From G965215145 sp965215145 (GTDB lineage Bacteria > Bacteroidota > Rhodothermia > Rhodothermales > JANQRZ01): a DNA stretch of 64,000 nt. The notes beneath the pieces were generated by a model, which was given only the letters and a program-made list of their open reading frames with translations, was not told where the DNA came from and did not search any database. Position numbers and translations under genes: made by a program. The stretch is from NCBI GenBank assembly GCA_965215145.1, contig OZ244038.1, positions 1,798,001 through 1,862,000 on the forward strand, written 5' to 3'. Positions 1 through 8,335 of the stretch are shown piece after piece. Each line of letters begins with the position of its first letter. Position 1 is the stretch's first letter.

Positions 1-719
1 TCGCTGTCGCCGCGGTCGTTCCGGCCGACGGTGCGGGCGCGGTTGGCGACGAAGACGTAGTCCGTCTCGGGCTCGACCTCGACGCGGGCGCGGCGGCCCG
101 GCGCCGTCCCCTCGGCCGAGATCCGGAGGCGGCCCTCGTTGAACGAGAGCGCGCTGATCTGCGCGGCGTAGGGCGTCGGCTCGTCGTCCCACGCCCACCC
201 GTTCCCGAGCAGGAGGTCGTCGAAGGCGTCGTCGTCCCCGACGACGTGGCCCGTGACGGCGCGGACGCCGAACGCCTTCAGCGAGTCGGCCCAGCCCCGG
301 AAGACGGCCAGGGGGTCGCCGTCGGTGGGGTAGTCCGGCTCGAACCGGCGGTCGGAGATGGTGGGGTCGCCGGAGCCTCGCACGACGAGGTTGCCGTCGA
401 GCGTCGAGTCGCGGCGGGCGCCGTCGAGGTAGAGCCGCGTCTCGTACCGGAAGTCCGGCCCGAGCGCGTCGAGCGCGGCGGCCGTCGTGAGCAGCTTCTG
501 GTTCGAAGCCGGGACGAAGTTGTGGCCGGCGTCGTGGGCGTAGAGCGTCTCGCCCGTCGCGAGGTCCACGACGTGGACGCCCCAGAACGCATCGGCGAAG
601 GCGGTATCCGCCAGCACCGCGTCGATAGATGCGCGGAGCGTCTCCGGCGAGGTCGGCTGGGCCTCGGCCGGCAGCGCGGCCGGCGCCGTCAGGAGGGTGA
701 GGAGGAGCGCGAGGCGCAT
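1..719 (-). CDS. dacB: D-alanyl-D-alanine carboxypeptidase/endopeptidase (PBP4, DacB-type), 3' end outside window
   Basis: Penicillin-binding protein 4 family (peptidase S13), which trims peptidoglycan cross-links in the periplasm. The start is the ATG at 719, followed by a clear signal peptide (MRLALLLTLLTAPAALPAEA). The mature part begins with the helical segment and beta-strand typical of the family, and residues 70-75 read PASNQK: the active-site SxxK motif with Ser72 and Lys75, followed by LLTTA as in other PBP4 proteins. Only about 239 codons are inside the window; the SxN and KTG motifs must lie beyond position 1. It is the third gene of a mreB-mreC-PBP4 array on the same strand, where mreD might have been expected. 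Family assignment is firm; dacB is used as the generic symbol. Confidence 0.87.
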   Translation of the reverse strand, partial: MRLALLLTLLTAPAALPAEAQPTSPETLRASIDAVLADTAFADAFWGVHVVDLATGETLYAHDAGHNFVPASNQKLLTTAAALDALGPDFRYETRLYLDGARRDSTLDGNLVVRGSGDPTISDRRFEPDYPTDGDPLAVFRGWADSLKAFGVRAVTGHVVGDDDAFDDLLLGNGWAWDDEPTPYAAQISALSFNEGRLRISAEGTAPGRRARVEVEPETDYVFVANRARTVGRNDRGDS

Positions 720-807
720 TGGGCAGAAGGGGCGAGGAGGAGGTAGACGGACAGCGGGGGACGGCGGGTAGGTTGGGGAGCAGCACCTCCCGCCGGAGCT
801 ACGCCCG

Positions 808-834
808 TAGGGGCACGGCGGTGCCGTGCCCGTA
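808..834. repeat. GTAGGGGC-family palindrome (copy 1)
   Basis: Perfect 9-bp inverted repeat GGGCACGGC (811-819) / GCCGTGCCC (823-831) with a 3-nt loop and TAG/GTAG flanks. It sits between mreC and the PBP4 gene and belongs to a dispersed family in this window (3969, 11829, 15889, 49644, 58080). It could also act as a processing or termination hairpin between the two genes. Confidence 0.7.
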
Positions 835-907
835 GGCCGGCCTCAGCCCTCGCTGTCGGCGCCGGCCGCCTCGGCTGTCCGGCCTCTGAACGTCGAACGC
901 CCCGCCG

Positions 908-1753
908 TTAGCGCCGCCGACCCTCAGCCCTCAATTCTGCCGCCTCCAGCGCGTCGCGCTCCTGGTCCGTCGTGTTCAGGAGGACGTAGACGTAGTCCAC
1001 CGACGAGAGCGGCGCGCTCGGCTCGAGGTAGATCGCGAGGTCGTTCCGGCCCGGCGCGGCCAGCACCGAGTCGACGCGGCCGATGGGGATCCCCGGCGGG
1101 AACGTCCCGCTGAACCCGCTCGTGGCGACGAGCATCCCCGGCTCGACGGGCTCCGTCTTGACGACGTACTCCATGAGGAGGCGGTCGTACTGCCGGCCGT
1201 CCCAGCTCACCACGCCGTCGCGCGAGAGCTCCGTGAGCTGCGCGGGCACGGAGAAGTCGGTGTTCTGGTGCGGCATCACGCGGCTGTAGCGCGCGCTCGT
1301 CATCACGACGCGGCCGATGATCCCCCGCTCGTCGATCACCGGCATCCCCGCGCGGACGCTGTCGGCCTCGCCGACGTTGATCGTGAGGAGGTTGTCCTGC
1401 CGCGCGATGTCCTTGCCGACGACGCGGGCGGGGACCATCGCGTAGGCGACGGTGTCGCGGAACCCGATCATCCCGCGGAGCCGCTCGTTCTCGCGGCGGG
1501 CCTCGCGGAGCCGCGCCACCTCGGCGGCGAGGTCGATGGACTCGGCGCGGAGCTCCTCGTTCTCGTCGAGCGCGCTGGCGTAGCGGCCGGCGCTGGCGAA
1601 GACGCCCTCGACGGGGGCCGTGGCCTCCAATGAGAGCGCGCGGGCGCTCCGGTAGAACGGGTTGTTCTGCGCCAGCAGCACGACGAGCGAGACGAGCAGG
1701 AGGAACGCCAGCAGCACGAAGTCGCGGGCCTTCTCCCAGAGCCGGGTGAACAT
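908..1753 (-). CDS. mreC: Rod shape-determining protein MreC
   Basis: MreC (281 aa) links the cytoplasmic MreB filament to the periplasmic wall synthases of the elongasome. A short cytoplasmic N-terminus is followed by one membrane span (about residues 13-30), a coiled coil (about 60-95, rich in E/R/L) and the periplasmic beta-domain with the family signatures VVGKD, GVVSWDGR, LLMEYV and ATSGFSGTFPPGIPIGRV. The length is normal for the family. It lies about 100 bp downstream of mreB on the same strand and is presumably cotranscribed with it. No mreD follows; the next gene is PBP4. Confidence 0.96.
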   Translation of the reverse strand: MFTRLWEKARDFVLLAFLLLVSLVVLLAQNNPFYRSARALSLEATAPVEGVFASAGRYASALDENEELRAESIDLAAEVARLREARRENERLRGMIGFRDTVAYAMVPARVVGKDIARQDNLLTINVGEADSVRAGMPVIDERGIIGRVVMTSARYSRVMPHQNTDFSVPAQLTELSRDGVVSWDGRQYDRLLMEYVVKTEPVEPGMLVATSGFSGTFPPGIPIGRVDSVLAAPGRNDLAIYLEPSAPLSSVDYVYVLLNTTDQERDALEAAELRAEGRRR

Positions 1754-1850
1754 GCGCAGCGGGGTTGAGGGGGGAGGGGTAAAGGGCGGACGGCGGCAGA
1801 GGTTTCGCTGCGCGTGCCCACCCCCGCGCTCCGGCCGCGCTGGTAGAGCG

Positions 1851-2854
1851 CTAGTAGGACAGCACCCGCTCGTAGTCCTCCAGCTCCTCCAGCACCTTGC
1901 CGGTGCCGCGCACGACGGCCGTGAGCGGGTCGTCCACGACGAACACCGGGAGCTCGGTCCGCTCCTTCAGCAGCTGGTCGATCCCCTTCAGCATCGCGCC
2001 GCCGCCGGTGAGCATGATGCCGCGCTCGAGGATGTCGCCGCCGAGCTCCGGCGGGGTCTTCTCCAGCGCGCGCATCACCGCCGCGCCGATCTGCGCGATC
2101 GGCCCGCGCAGCGCCTCGCGGACGTCCTCCGAGGAGACGGTCCTGGTCTTCGGGACGCCGGAGACGAGGTCGCGGCCCTTGATCGAGAGCTCGAGCTCGG
2201 GGTCGAGCGGGACGGCGGACTGCCGACCTCGCACTTGATCCGCTCGGCCGTCCGCTCGCCGATGAGGAGGTTGTGGTGCTTCTTGAAGTACTGCACGACG
2301 GCCGCGTCGATCTCATCGCCGCCGACGCGGATTGATTCGTCGACGACGATGCCGTTCATGGCGATCACGGCGATCTCGGTGGTGCCGCCGCCGACGTCGA
2401 CGATCATGTTGCCGACGGGCTCGCGGACGTTGAGCCCGATGCCTACGGCGGCGGCCATCGGCTCGTCGATGAGGCGGACGTGCTTGGCGCCGGCGTACTC
2501 GGCGGAGTCCCGGACGGCGCGCTTCTCGACCTCGGTGATCCCGCTCGGCACGCAGATCACCATCTTCCCGATCCGCGCGTACCAACTCGGCTGGACCTTC
2601 TTGATGAGCCCCTTGATGAGGTGCTCGGCGACCTCGAAGTCGGCGATCACGCCGTCGCGCAGGGGCCGGATCGTCTCGATCTCCTTGTGCGTCCGCTCGT
2701 GCATGAGCTGCGCCTCCTGCCCGATGGCCTCGACCTTCCCGGAGCTGCGGTTGATGGCGACGATGGAGGGCTCGTTGAGCACGATCCCCTTGCCACGGAT
2801 GTAGATCAGGGTGTTCGCCGTGCCGAGGTCGATCGCGATGTCGTTGTTGAACAA
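1851..2854 (-). CDS. mreB: Rod shape-determining actin homologue MreB, reading frame broken
   Basis: Bacterial actin that guides side-wall synthesis. The N-terminal part has the actin-fold ATP site (DIAIDLGTANTLIY, then VDVGGGTTEIAV) and runs to AERIKCEVGS. The C-terminal part (AVPLDPELELSIKGRDL, later LTGGGAMLKG, ending at 1851) is in another frame. The two frames meet near 2215-2225, where either one base is missing or two are extra (total length 3n+2). No ATG or GTG lies in frame near the expected N-terminus; the TTG at 2854 gives MFNNDIAIDLGT and is the best start. No slippery heptamer is visible, so a sequencing indel or a real null allele is more likely than programmed frameshifting. 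Confidence 0.9.
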
Positions 2855-2966
2855 GGTCGGGGTGCGGTGGGGGCGGCGGGGTGAGTGGCGGGGCGCCGGC
2901 GGCCTCCGCGGCGGGGCGGCGCCACCCGGCGGCTCCGGCCCCTCCGCACGCGCGGCGATCACAGCC

Positions 2967-2975
2967 CGGAATATA
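2967..2975 (-). promoter_or_regulatory. -7-like promoter element upstream of mreB
   Basis: The minus strand reads TATATTCCG, matching the TAnnTT(C/T)(C/G) element seen before many genes here and resembling the Bacteroidota TAnnTTTG -7 box. It lies between purH and mreB, about 110 bp before the mreB start. Inferred from motif recurrence only. Confidence 0.45.
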
Positions 2976-3021
2976 ACCGTGCAGCGGGCACGGCGTCGCC
3001 GGCGGCGCGGGGTGCGCGGCG

Positions 3022-4632
3022 CTAGTGGCGGAAGTGCCGGCGGCCGGTGAACACCATCGCGAGGCCCCGCTCGTCGGCCGCGGCGACGACCTCGTCGTCG
3101 CGGACGGAGCCGCCGGGCTGGACGGCGGCGGTGGCCCCGGCGTCGGCGGCGGCGAGGAGCCCGTCGGCAAAGGGGAAGAAGGCGTCCGAGGCGACGGCCG
3201 AGCCGGCGAAGTCGAGCCCAGACTTCCGCCCCTTCATCACCGCCACCTCGCTCGCGTCGATCCGGCTCATCTGCCCCGCCCCGATCCCGACCGTCGCGCC
3301 GCCCTTGGCGTAGACGATGGCGTTGCTCTTGACGTGCTTGCAGACCCGCCACGCGAGGTCGAGGTCGGCCCACTCAGCATCCGTCGGCTCCCGCTCGGTG
3401 GCGACGGTGCAAGCGGCACGGAAGGCCCCGGCATCGGGGAGCGAGGCATCGGGCTCCTGAACGAGGAGGCCGCCCACGGCCGTCCGCACGTCGAGCGTTG
3501 TTGCTGGGGCGCCGGGCACGGTCTCGATCAGCCGCCGGTTCTTTTTCTGCCGGAGGAAGTCCAGCACGCCGTCGTCGAACCCCGGCACGATCACGATCTC
3601 GGTGAACACCCCGTCGATGGCCTGGGCCGTCGCCCGGTCGAGCGGCCGGTTTACGGCGACGATCCCGCCGAACGGGCTCTGCCGGTCCGTGGCGAACGCC
3701 CGCCGGTACGCCTCTTCGAGATCGTCAGCCATGCCGACCCCGCAGGGGTTCGTGTGCTTCAGGATGGCGACCGTCGGCGGCGCCCCGTCGAACTCGCGGA
3801 TGAGCCCGAGCGCGGCGGAGAGGTCGAGGAGGTTGTTGAACGAGAGCGCCTTGCCGTGTTTTTGCTGGAAGTGCCGCTCGGGGTGGCCGTAGAGCGCGGC
3901 GGCCTGGTGGGGGTTCTCGCCGTAGCGGAGCCCCTGCGCCTTCGGCAACGAGATCTTCAGGGTCTCCGGTAGGGGCACACGGCCGTGCGCCCCTACGTCG
4001 GCCTCTTCTTCACGGTCGAGGTACTCCGTGATGGCCGCGTCGTAGACGGCGGTGTGGGCGAAGGCCGCGCGAGCCAGCCGCCGCCGCGTCGCCATCGAGA
4101 GCTGGCTGCCGTGGGCCTCCAGCTCGTCGGCCACCGCGTCGTACTGCTCGGGCGCAGTGACGACGCCGACGAAGAAGAAGTTTTTGGCGGCGGCCCGCAC
4201 CATCGTCGGCCCGCCGATGTCGACGTTCTCGGCGGCCTCGGCGTCCGTCACCCCCTCGCGCGCGGTGGCCTCCCCGAACGGGTATAGGTTCACCACCACG
4301 AGGTCGAACGGTTTAATGCCGTGCTCCTCCAGCGCGGCGAGGTCGTCGGGGTCGGTGCGGCGGGCGAGGATGCCGCCGTGGACGCGCGGGTGGAGCGTCT
4401 TGACGCGGCCGTCGAGCAGCTCCGGCGAGCCCGTCACCTCGGCCACGTCCTTCACCGAGAGGCCGGCCTCTCGGAGCGCCCGCGCCGTCCCCCCGGTGGA
4501 CACCAGCTCGACGCCGAGCGCGGCCAGCCGCTGCGCGAAGGGGACGAGCCCGGCCTTGTCGCTGACGGAGAGGAGCGCGCGCTGCACCGGGTAACGGTCC
4601 GCGGGAGCGGGGAGGGCTTTGGCGGGGATCAT
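3022..4632 (-). CDS. purH: Bifunctional AICAR transformylase/IMP cyclohydrolase PurH
   Basis: Catalyses the last two steps of de novo IMP synthesis in the cytosol (536 aa, a normal length). The N-terminal MGS-like cyclohydrolase domain (about residues 15-160) shows STGGTARALREAG, GRVKTLHPRVHGGIL and NLYPF. The transformylase domain shows RYGENPHQ, SFNNLLDLSAAL, the catalytic KHTNPCG (292-298), SPFGGIVA and SDAFFPFADG. Residues 213-221 (VGAHGRVPL) are encoded by a GTAGGGGC-type palindrome, apparently an in-frame insertion in the loop between the domains. The start overlaps the purN stop by 4 bp (ATGA), so the two are translationally coupled. Confidence 0.98.
   Translation of the reverse strand: MIPAKALPAPADRYPVQRALLSVSDKAGLVPFAQRLAALGVELVSTGGTARALREAGLSVKDVAEVTGSPELLDGRVKTLHPRVHGGILARRTDPDDLAALEEHGIKPFDLVVVNLYPFGEATAREGVTDAEAAENVDIGGPTMVRAAAKNFFFVGVVTAPEQYDAVADELEAHGSQLSMATRRRLARAAFAHTAVYDAAITEYLDREEEADVGAHGRVPLPETLKISLPKAQGLRYGENPHQAAALYGHPERHFQQKHGKALSFNNLLDLSAALGLIREFDGAPPTVAILKHTNPCGVGMADDLEEAYRRAFATDRQSPFGGIVAVNRPLDRATAQAIDGVFTEIVIVPGFDDGVLDFLRQKKNRRLIETVPGAPATTLDVRTAVGGLLVQEPDASLPDAGAFRAACTVATEREPTDAEWADLDLAWRVCKHVKSNAIVYAKGGATVGIGAGQMSRIDASEVAVMKGRKSGLDFAGSAVASDAFFPFADGLLAAADAGATAAVQPGGSVRDDEVVAAADERGLAMVFTGRRHFRH
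3969..3996. repeat. GTAGGGGC-family palindrome inside purH (copy 2)
   Basis: 28-bp near-perfect palindrome with arms GTAGGGGCACACGG and CCGTGCGCCCCTAC (one mismatch). It lies wholly inside the purH coding frame, where it encodes VGAHGRVPL in a hydrophilic inter-domain loop. The other family members in this window are intergenic. Confidence 0.8.
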
Positions 4633-5255
4633 CGGGGATCGGGTTCGATGTGGACGCGCCGGCCCTCGACGCGGACGCGGCCGGCGGCGAAGAGGCGGAG
4701 CGCGGCGGGGTAGAGCCTGTGCTCGACGGCGAGGACCCGTGCGGCCAGCGACTCGGGCGTGTCGCCGGGCTCGACGGGGACGGGCTCTTGCAGGACCACG
4801 GGGCCGGTGTCGTACTGCTCGTCTACGAGATGCACCGTCGCGCCCGACCAGCGGACGCCGTACGCGATGGCGGCCTCGTGGACGCGGCGGCCGTAGAACC
4901 CCGCCCCGCCGAACGCCGGCAGTAGCGAGGGGTGGACGTTGAGGATGCGGTAGCGATAGGCGCGGACGACGCCCGCCGGGATCATCCGCAGGTAGCCCGC
5001 CAGCGCGACGAACGTGACGCCGTGCCCTTCGAGCTTTTCCAGTAGCGCCCCCCCGAACGCCTCTGCGTCGGCGAAGTCACGGGGATGGAGGACGGCGGTA
5101 GGGACGCCGCGCCGCTCGGCCCGCGCCAGCGCGCCGGCCTCCTCCCGGTCCGACACCACCAGCGCCACCTCGGCCGCGAGCGTCTTTCCTTCGACGGCGT
5201 CGAGGATGGCCTGCAGGTTCGAGCCGCCGCCGGAGGCGAGCACGGCGAGGCGCAT
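4629..5255 (-). CDS. purN: Phosphoribosylglycinamide formyltransferase PurN
   Basis: Transfers the formyl group of 10-formyl-THF to GAR in purine synthesis. With the ATG at 5255 the protein is 208 aa and begins MRLAVLASGGGSNLQ, the family N-terminus. Asn106 and His108 (NVHPSLLPAF) sit exactly where the E. coli enzyme has its catalytic pair, and Asp149 (EQYDTG) corresponds to the third catalytic residue. An ATG at 5273 would add six residues, but a GGAGGG Shine-Dalgarno lies 7 nt before 5255, which favours the internal start. It is downstream of the LD-carboxypeptidase gene and overlaps purH by 4 bp. Confidence 0.96.
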   Translation of the reverse strand: MRLAVLASGGGSNLQAILDAVEGKTLAAEVALVVSDREEAGALARAERRGVPTAVLHPRDFADAEAFGGALLEKLEGHGVTFVALAGYLRMIPAGVVRAYRYRILNVHPSLLPAFGGAGFYGRRVHEAAIAYGVRWSGATVHLVDEQYDTGPVVLQEPVPVEPGDTPESLAARVLAVEHRLYPAALRLFAAGRVRVEGRRVHIEPDPR

Positions 5256-5262
5256 CGGCAAT

Positions 5263-5268
5263 CCCTCC
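5263..5268 (-). promoter_or_regulatory. Shine-Dalgarno deciding the purN start
   Basis: The minus strand reads GGAGGG, 7 nt before the ATG at 5255 and inside the alternative reading from 5273. It supports the shorter PurN N-terminus, which also fits the family alignment. Confidence 0.6.
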
Positions 5269-5276
5269 GCCATCGC

Positions 5277-6224
5277 TCAGCCCTCCGTCAGCGGCTCGGT
5301 GATGGTAAGCGTGGCACGGTCGCCCTCGACGGCGAGGCGGGCGCGGACGCCGACGGGGAGGGCGGCCTTCGGGCGGAGGTGGCCGTAGACGAGCCCCCCG
5401 GCGACCGGCCCCCCACCGCGGTCGGCGCCGACGCGGTTCGCGTAGTGCTCGGCGACCTCGCGGAGTGATAGGCTGGGGCGGTTCTTCGGCGGGGCGGCCC
5501 CGGTGAACGCCCCGTAGACGAGCCCCCCGAGTCGGCCGAGCACGCCGGCGAGGTCGAGCTGCGCGAGGAGCCGGTCCACCCGGTACGGCGCCTCCCCGAC
5601 CTCCTCCAGGAACAGGATCGCGCCGTCCAGGTCGGGCAGGTACGGCGTGCCGAGGAGTGCGCAGACCATCGTGAGGTTGCCGCCTAGGAGGCCCCCTTCG
5701 GCCTCGCCGGCGCGCACCCCCACGAGCGGTTTCTCACCCGGTCCGACGATCTCGACGGGCGCCTCACCGCCGGCGAGCTTCCAGAAGGCGTCCTCGCTCC
5801 AGCCGTCCATCCGCGACCAGTCCGGCGCCACCATCGCCGCCGAGAGCGACGGGACCCCGGCCTTCGCCCAGAGCGCGAGCTGGAGCGCGGTGATGTCGCT
5901 GTAGCCGACGATGAGCTTGGGGTGGGCGCGCGCGGCCTCGTAGTCGAGGTGGGGGAGGAGGCGGAGCACGCCGTAGCCGCCGCGGGCGCAGAAGATCGCG
6001 TCGAGGTCGTCGCGCCGAAGCAGGTCGTTCAGCCCCTCGACGCGGAGGCCGTCGGGGCCGGCGAGATAGCCGTGGGGGCGGATGGCCCCGGGCGCCTCGA
6101 CGGCGAGGCCGCGCGCGCGGAGGGCGTCGAGGCCGGCGCGGTAGCGGGCGGGGTCGGGCGGTGCGCTCGACGGCGCGGCGACGGCCACGGTGCCGTCGCG
6201 GCGGAGGGGTGGGGGTTTCGGCAT
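5277..6224 (-). CDS. LD-carboxypeptidase, peptidase family S66 (LdcA/MccF fold)
   Basis: Serine peptidase that removes the terminal D-Ala from the tetrapeptide of recycled murein (LdcA) or, in MccF relatives, cleaves peptide-nucleotide antibiotics. The 315-aa protein from the ATG at 6224 starts with the family N-terminus (GTVAVAAPSSAP) and contains CARGGYGVLRLLPHLD, the nucleophile motif GYSDITAL with Ser109, the GGNLTMVCALLGTPYLPDL block, LFLEEVGEAPYRVDRLLAQL and, near the C-terminus, VYGHLRPKAALPVG with the catalytic His. The frame stays open upstream to 6506, but that stretch is the 6252-6392 repeat, so the longer start is rejected. It is separated from purN by only a few bases. Confidence 0.92.
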   Translation of the reverse strand: MPKPPPLRRDGTVAVAAPSSAPPDPARYRAGLDALRARGLAVEAPGAIRPHGYLAGPDGLRVEGLNDLLRRDDLDAIFCARGGYGVLRLLPHLDYEAARAHPKLIVGYSDITALQLALWAKAGVPSLSAAMVAPDWSRMDGWSEDAFWKLAGGEAPVEIVGPGEKPLVGVRAGEAEGGLLGGNLTMVCALLGTPYLPDLDGAILFLEEVGEAPYRVDRLLAQLDLAGVLGRLGGLVYGAFTGAAPPKNRPSLSLREVAEHYANRVGADRGGGPVAGGLVYGHLRPKAALPVGVRARLAVEGDRATLTITEPLTEG

Positions 6225-6251
6225 GGGGTGAGGTCCGGTCGCGGCGGGGGC

Positions 6252-6392
6252 GGACCCCCCGTCTGGCTTGCGGTCGCTTCGCTCCCGGCTTCGCCAGACT
6301 GTTCCCCCCCGCAAGCGGGACTTGCAGCTTGGCAAGGGGGACAGCTTCTCGGTCCCTGAGCGGAGCGACGGGTCGAGGAGCGGGGGGTACCC
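6252..6392. repeat. MITE-like hairpin element (copy A)
   Basis: Element with C-rich left end GGACCCCCCG and G-rich right end CGGGGGGTACCC. Its right half (GGGGGACAGCTTCTCGGTCC, then TGAGCGGAGCGA) is closely matched, in inverse orientation, by part of the element at 8336-8470. It lies in the LD-carboxypeptidase leader. No ORF is apparent, so it looks like a non-autonomous repeat. Confidence 0.6.
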
Positions 6393-6417
6393 ATCCGGCA
6401 GCCTGCTTGAAGCCGCG

Positions 6418-6425
6418 CCAAGATA
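6418..6425 (-). promoter_or_regulatory. -7-like element upstream of LD-carboxypeptidase
   Basis: The minus strand reads TATCTTGG, fitting the TAnnTT pattern. It lies about 195 bp before the start, beyond the hairpin repeat, so the repeat would be part of the leader transcript. Confidence 0.35.
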
Positions 6426-6494
6426 GACCGGAGCCGGGTGGCGGACCCGGCCAAGCCCCCGTGAAAGGCCCTCCCGCTGGGCCGCCGCAATCCG

Positions 6495-6503
6495 TAGCTT
6501 CGC
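6495..6503 (+). promoter_or_regulatory. -7-like promoter element of the cytochrome lipoprotein gene
   Basis: TAGCTTCGC, about 35 bp before the ATG at 6537. The same CCGTAGCTT string occurs before the genes at 36791 and 59052. Confidence 0.5.
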
Positions 6504-6536
6504 CACGCGTTACTGCCCCTCCCCACGCCTCTTCCC

Positions 6537-8327
6537 ATGCGCCTCCTGCTCGTCCTCCTCTCCGCCTTCACGCTCGCCGCGTGCAGTGCCTCCGAACCCG
6601 CCGCCCCGCCGAGCTTCGACTTCGAGCCGTCGGCCCTCACGGCGATGGAGGATCAGGGGGCCGTGGACGTCACCGTGGAGCTGATGGGGGAGGCCGATGG
6701 CGCTACCGAGGTCACCGTCGCCTTCGAGGGTGCGAGGGGCACGGCCGAGCCGGCCGACTTCGGCGGGTTCACCGAGGGGACGGTCACGTTCCCCGCCGGC
6801 GCTGAGGACGGGGCACGGCAGACGCTTTCGATCCCCGTCACGGAGGACGACCTCTTCGAGGGCGAGGAGACGGCGTTCTTCGTCCTCGTCCCCCCCGGAG
6901 GCGGGCAGCGGGCTACGTCCCCCGAGGAGGCCCCCATCCTCCAGGTCACCCTCACCGACGCCTTCGACTTCGGCGGCATCGCGGAGCCGGACTGGGCAAC
7001 GCAGGTGCAACCGTTCCTCGCCGCGCGCTGCGGCACCTGCCACGGCGGCGACGACCCCGAGGCCGGCCTCGACGTGACCGACTGGGACGCCCTCGTCGCC
7101 GGCTCCGACTTCGGCGGCGCCCTCGTCCCCTTCGACCCCGACGGGAGCCTGATGGTCCGGCTCGCCACCGCGCTCGAATCGCGGCACCCGGCCTTCGAGG
7201 CGCACCGGCTTCCCGAGGAGGAGGTCGAGTTCTTGAAGCGTTGGATCGCCGAGGGGGCGCCGGGGCCGGGCGGGGAGGTCCCCTTCGCGGACGCCGGGCG
7301 CGGGCGGCTCTACGTCCCGAACCAGATGGGTGGGCGGGTCTCCGTCGTGGACCTCGACGCCCTCGTCGTCGCGCGGACGGTGGAGCTCGGGATGCCGATG
7401 ATGACGAACCCCCACGACACCGCCGTCGAGCCCGACGGGAGCGCGTGGTACGTCACGCTCATCAGCGCCAACGCCGTGCGGAAGTACAGCGCGCCGGGCA
7501 ACGAGCTGCTCGGCGAGGCCCGCCTGCCCGACGCCTTCAAGCCGGGGATGCTCGCGCTCGATGGGACCAGCGACCTCCTCTGGAGCGGGCGCTCGTTCTC
7601 CGACCAGTCCGGCATCGAGACCATCGCGAAGATCGACCGGACGGGGATGACGTGGGAGGAGATCCCCGTGCCGCGCCCGCGCCCGCACCCCCTCGCGCTC
7701 ACGCGGGACGGCCGGTACGTCCTATCCGGCAGCCTCGCCGACAACGTCGCCGACGCCCTCGACGCCGAGACGGGTGACCTCGTATCGCTGATCGAGGTGG
7801 ACGACGTCGAGACCGCCCTCGTCCACTACGACGGCGCGCCCGACGGGCGCCACGCCGTCCTCACGGGGCAGCAGTCGGGGATGCTTTACGTCCTCGACAT
7901 CACCGACCCCGAGGACATCGAGGTCGTGGGGATGGCCGAGGTGGGCCAGCAGCCGTGGCACCCGGTCTACCACCCCGGCGGCGACCGCGTGTTCGTCCCG
8001 AACCGGGAGAGCAACACCGTCTCCGTCGTGGACGTGAGCGACCCGTCGAGCCCGCAGACGACCGGCACGCTGGACGACGAGCGCCTCTCGATGCCGCACG
8101 GCAGCGCCATCACCGACGACGGCGGCCTCCTGTTCATCTCGAACGCGAACCTCGCCCAGAGCACCAACCCGTACGGCCCCCGCTACCCCTTCGACCTCGA
8201 CGGCGACGGCACCGTCGACAACGCGATGCCCGGCGCCGTCGTCGTGATCGACACCGCGACGATGGACGTGGTGAAGGTGCTGGAGGTGGGGCCGTGGGCC
8301 TCGGGGCTCTCGCTCTGGCAGCCGTAG
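6537..8327 (+). CDS. Lipoprotein with Calx-beta domain, c-type cytochrome motif and YVTN-type beta-propeller
   Basis: 596-aa predicted envelope lipoprotein. The signal peptide ends in the lipobox LAAC with Cys16. Residues 25-142 resemble a Calx-beta domain (EDQGAVDVTVEL, FTEGTVTFPAG, DDLFEGEET). Residues 165-169 are CGTCH, a single haem c attachment site in a cytochrome domain of the planctomycete type (VQPFLAARCGTCHGG, then LPEEEVEFLKRWI and EGAPGP). About 260-596 form a surface beta-propeller with repeated RLYVPNQMGGRVSVVDLD-like blades. Likely role: outer-surface or periplasmic redox or binding protein; the substrate is unknown. The combination of three modules on one lipid anchor is unusual. 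It stands alone, between two hairpin elements. Confidence 0.8.
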   Translation: MRLLLVLLSAFTLAACSASEPAAPPSFDFEPSALTAMEDQGAVDVTVELMGEADGATEVTVAFEGARGTAEPADFGGFTEGTVTFPAGAEDGARQTLSIPVTEDDLFEGEETAFFVLVPPGGGQRATSPEEAPILQVTLTDAFDFGGIAEPDWATQVQPFLAARCGTCHGGDDPEAGLDVTDWDALVAGSDFGGALVPFDPDGSLMVRLATALESRHPAFEAHRLPEEEVEFLKRWIAEGAPGPGGEVPFADAGRGRLYVPNQMGGRVSVVDLDALVVARTVELGMPMMTNPHDTAVEPDGSAWYVTLISANAVRKYSAPGNELLGEARLPDAFKPGMLALDGTSDLLWSGRSFSDQSGIETIAKIDRTGMTWEEIPVPRPRPHPLALTRDGRYVLSGSLADNVADALDAETGDLVSLIEVDDVETALVHYDGAPDGRHAVLTGQQSGMLYVLDITDPEDIEVVGMAEVGQQPWHPVYHPGGDRVFVPNRESNTVSVVDVSDPSSPQTTGTLDDERLSMPHGSAITDDGGLLFISNANLAQSTNPYGPRYPFDLDGDGTVDNAMPGAVVVIDTATMDVVKVLEVGPWASGLSLWQP

Positions 8328-8335
8328 ACCCCCGT

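Larger units (their letters stand above)
6225..6536. other. Divergent intergenic region (312 bp)
   Basis: Non-coding stretch between the minus-strand LD-carboxypeptidase and the plus-strand lipoprotein gene. It holds a roughly 140-bp hairpin repeat (6252-6392) and two divergent -7-like elements (minus strand 6418-6425, plus strand 6495-6503). Nothing else was recognised. Confidence 0.7.

Noticed and set aside
2205..2235. Programmed frameshift in mreB
   Set aside because: No slippery heptamer or clear stimulatory structure, and the family does not use one; a sequencing indel or mutation is simpler.
5277..6506. Longer LD-carboxypeptidase from 6506
   Set aside because: The extra 94 codons are encoded by the hairpin repeat and have no family counterpart; MPKPPPLRRDGTVAVAAP is the natural N-terminus.
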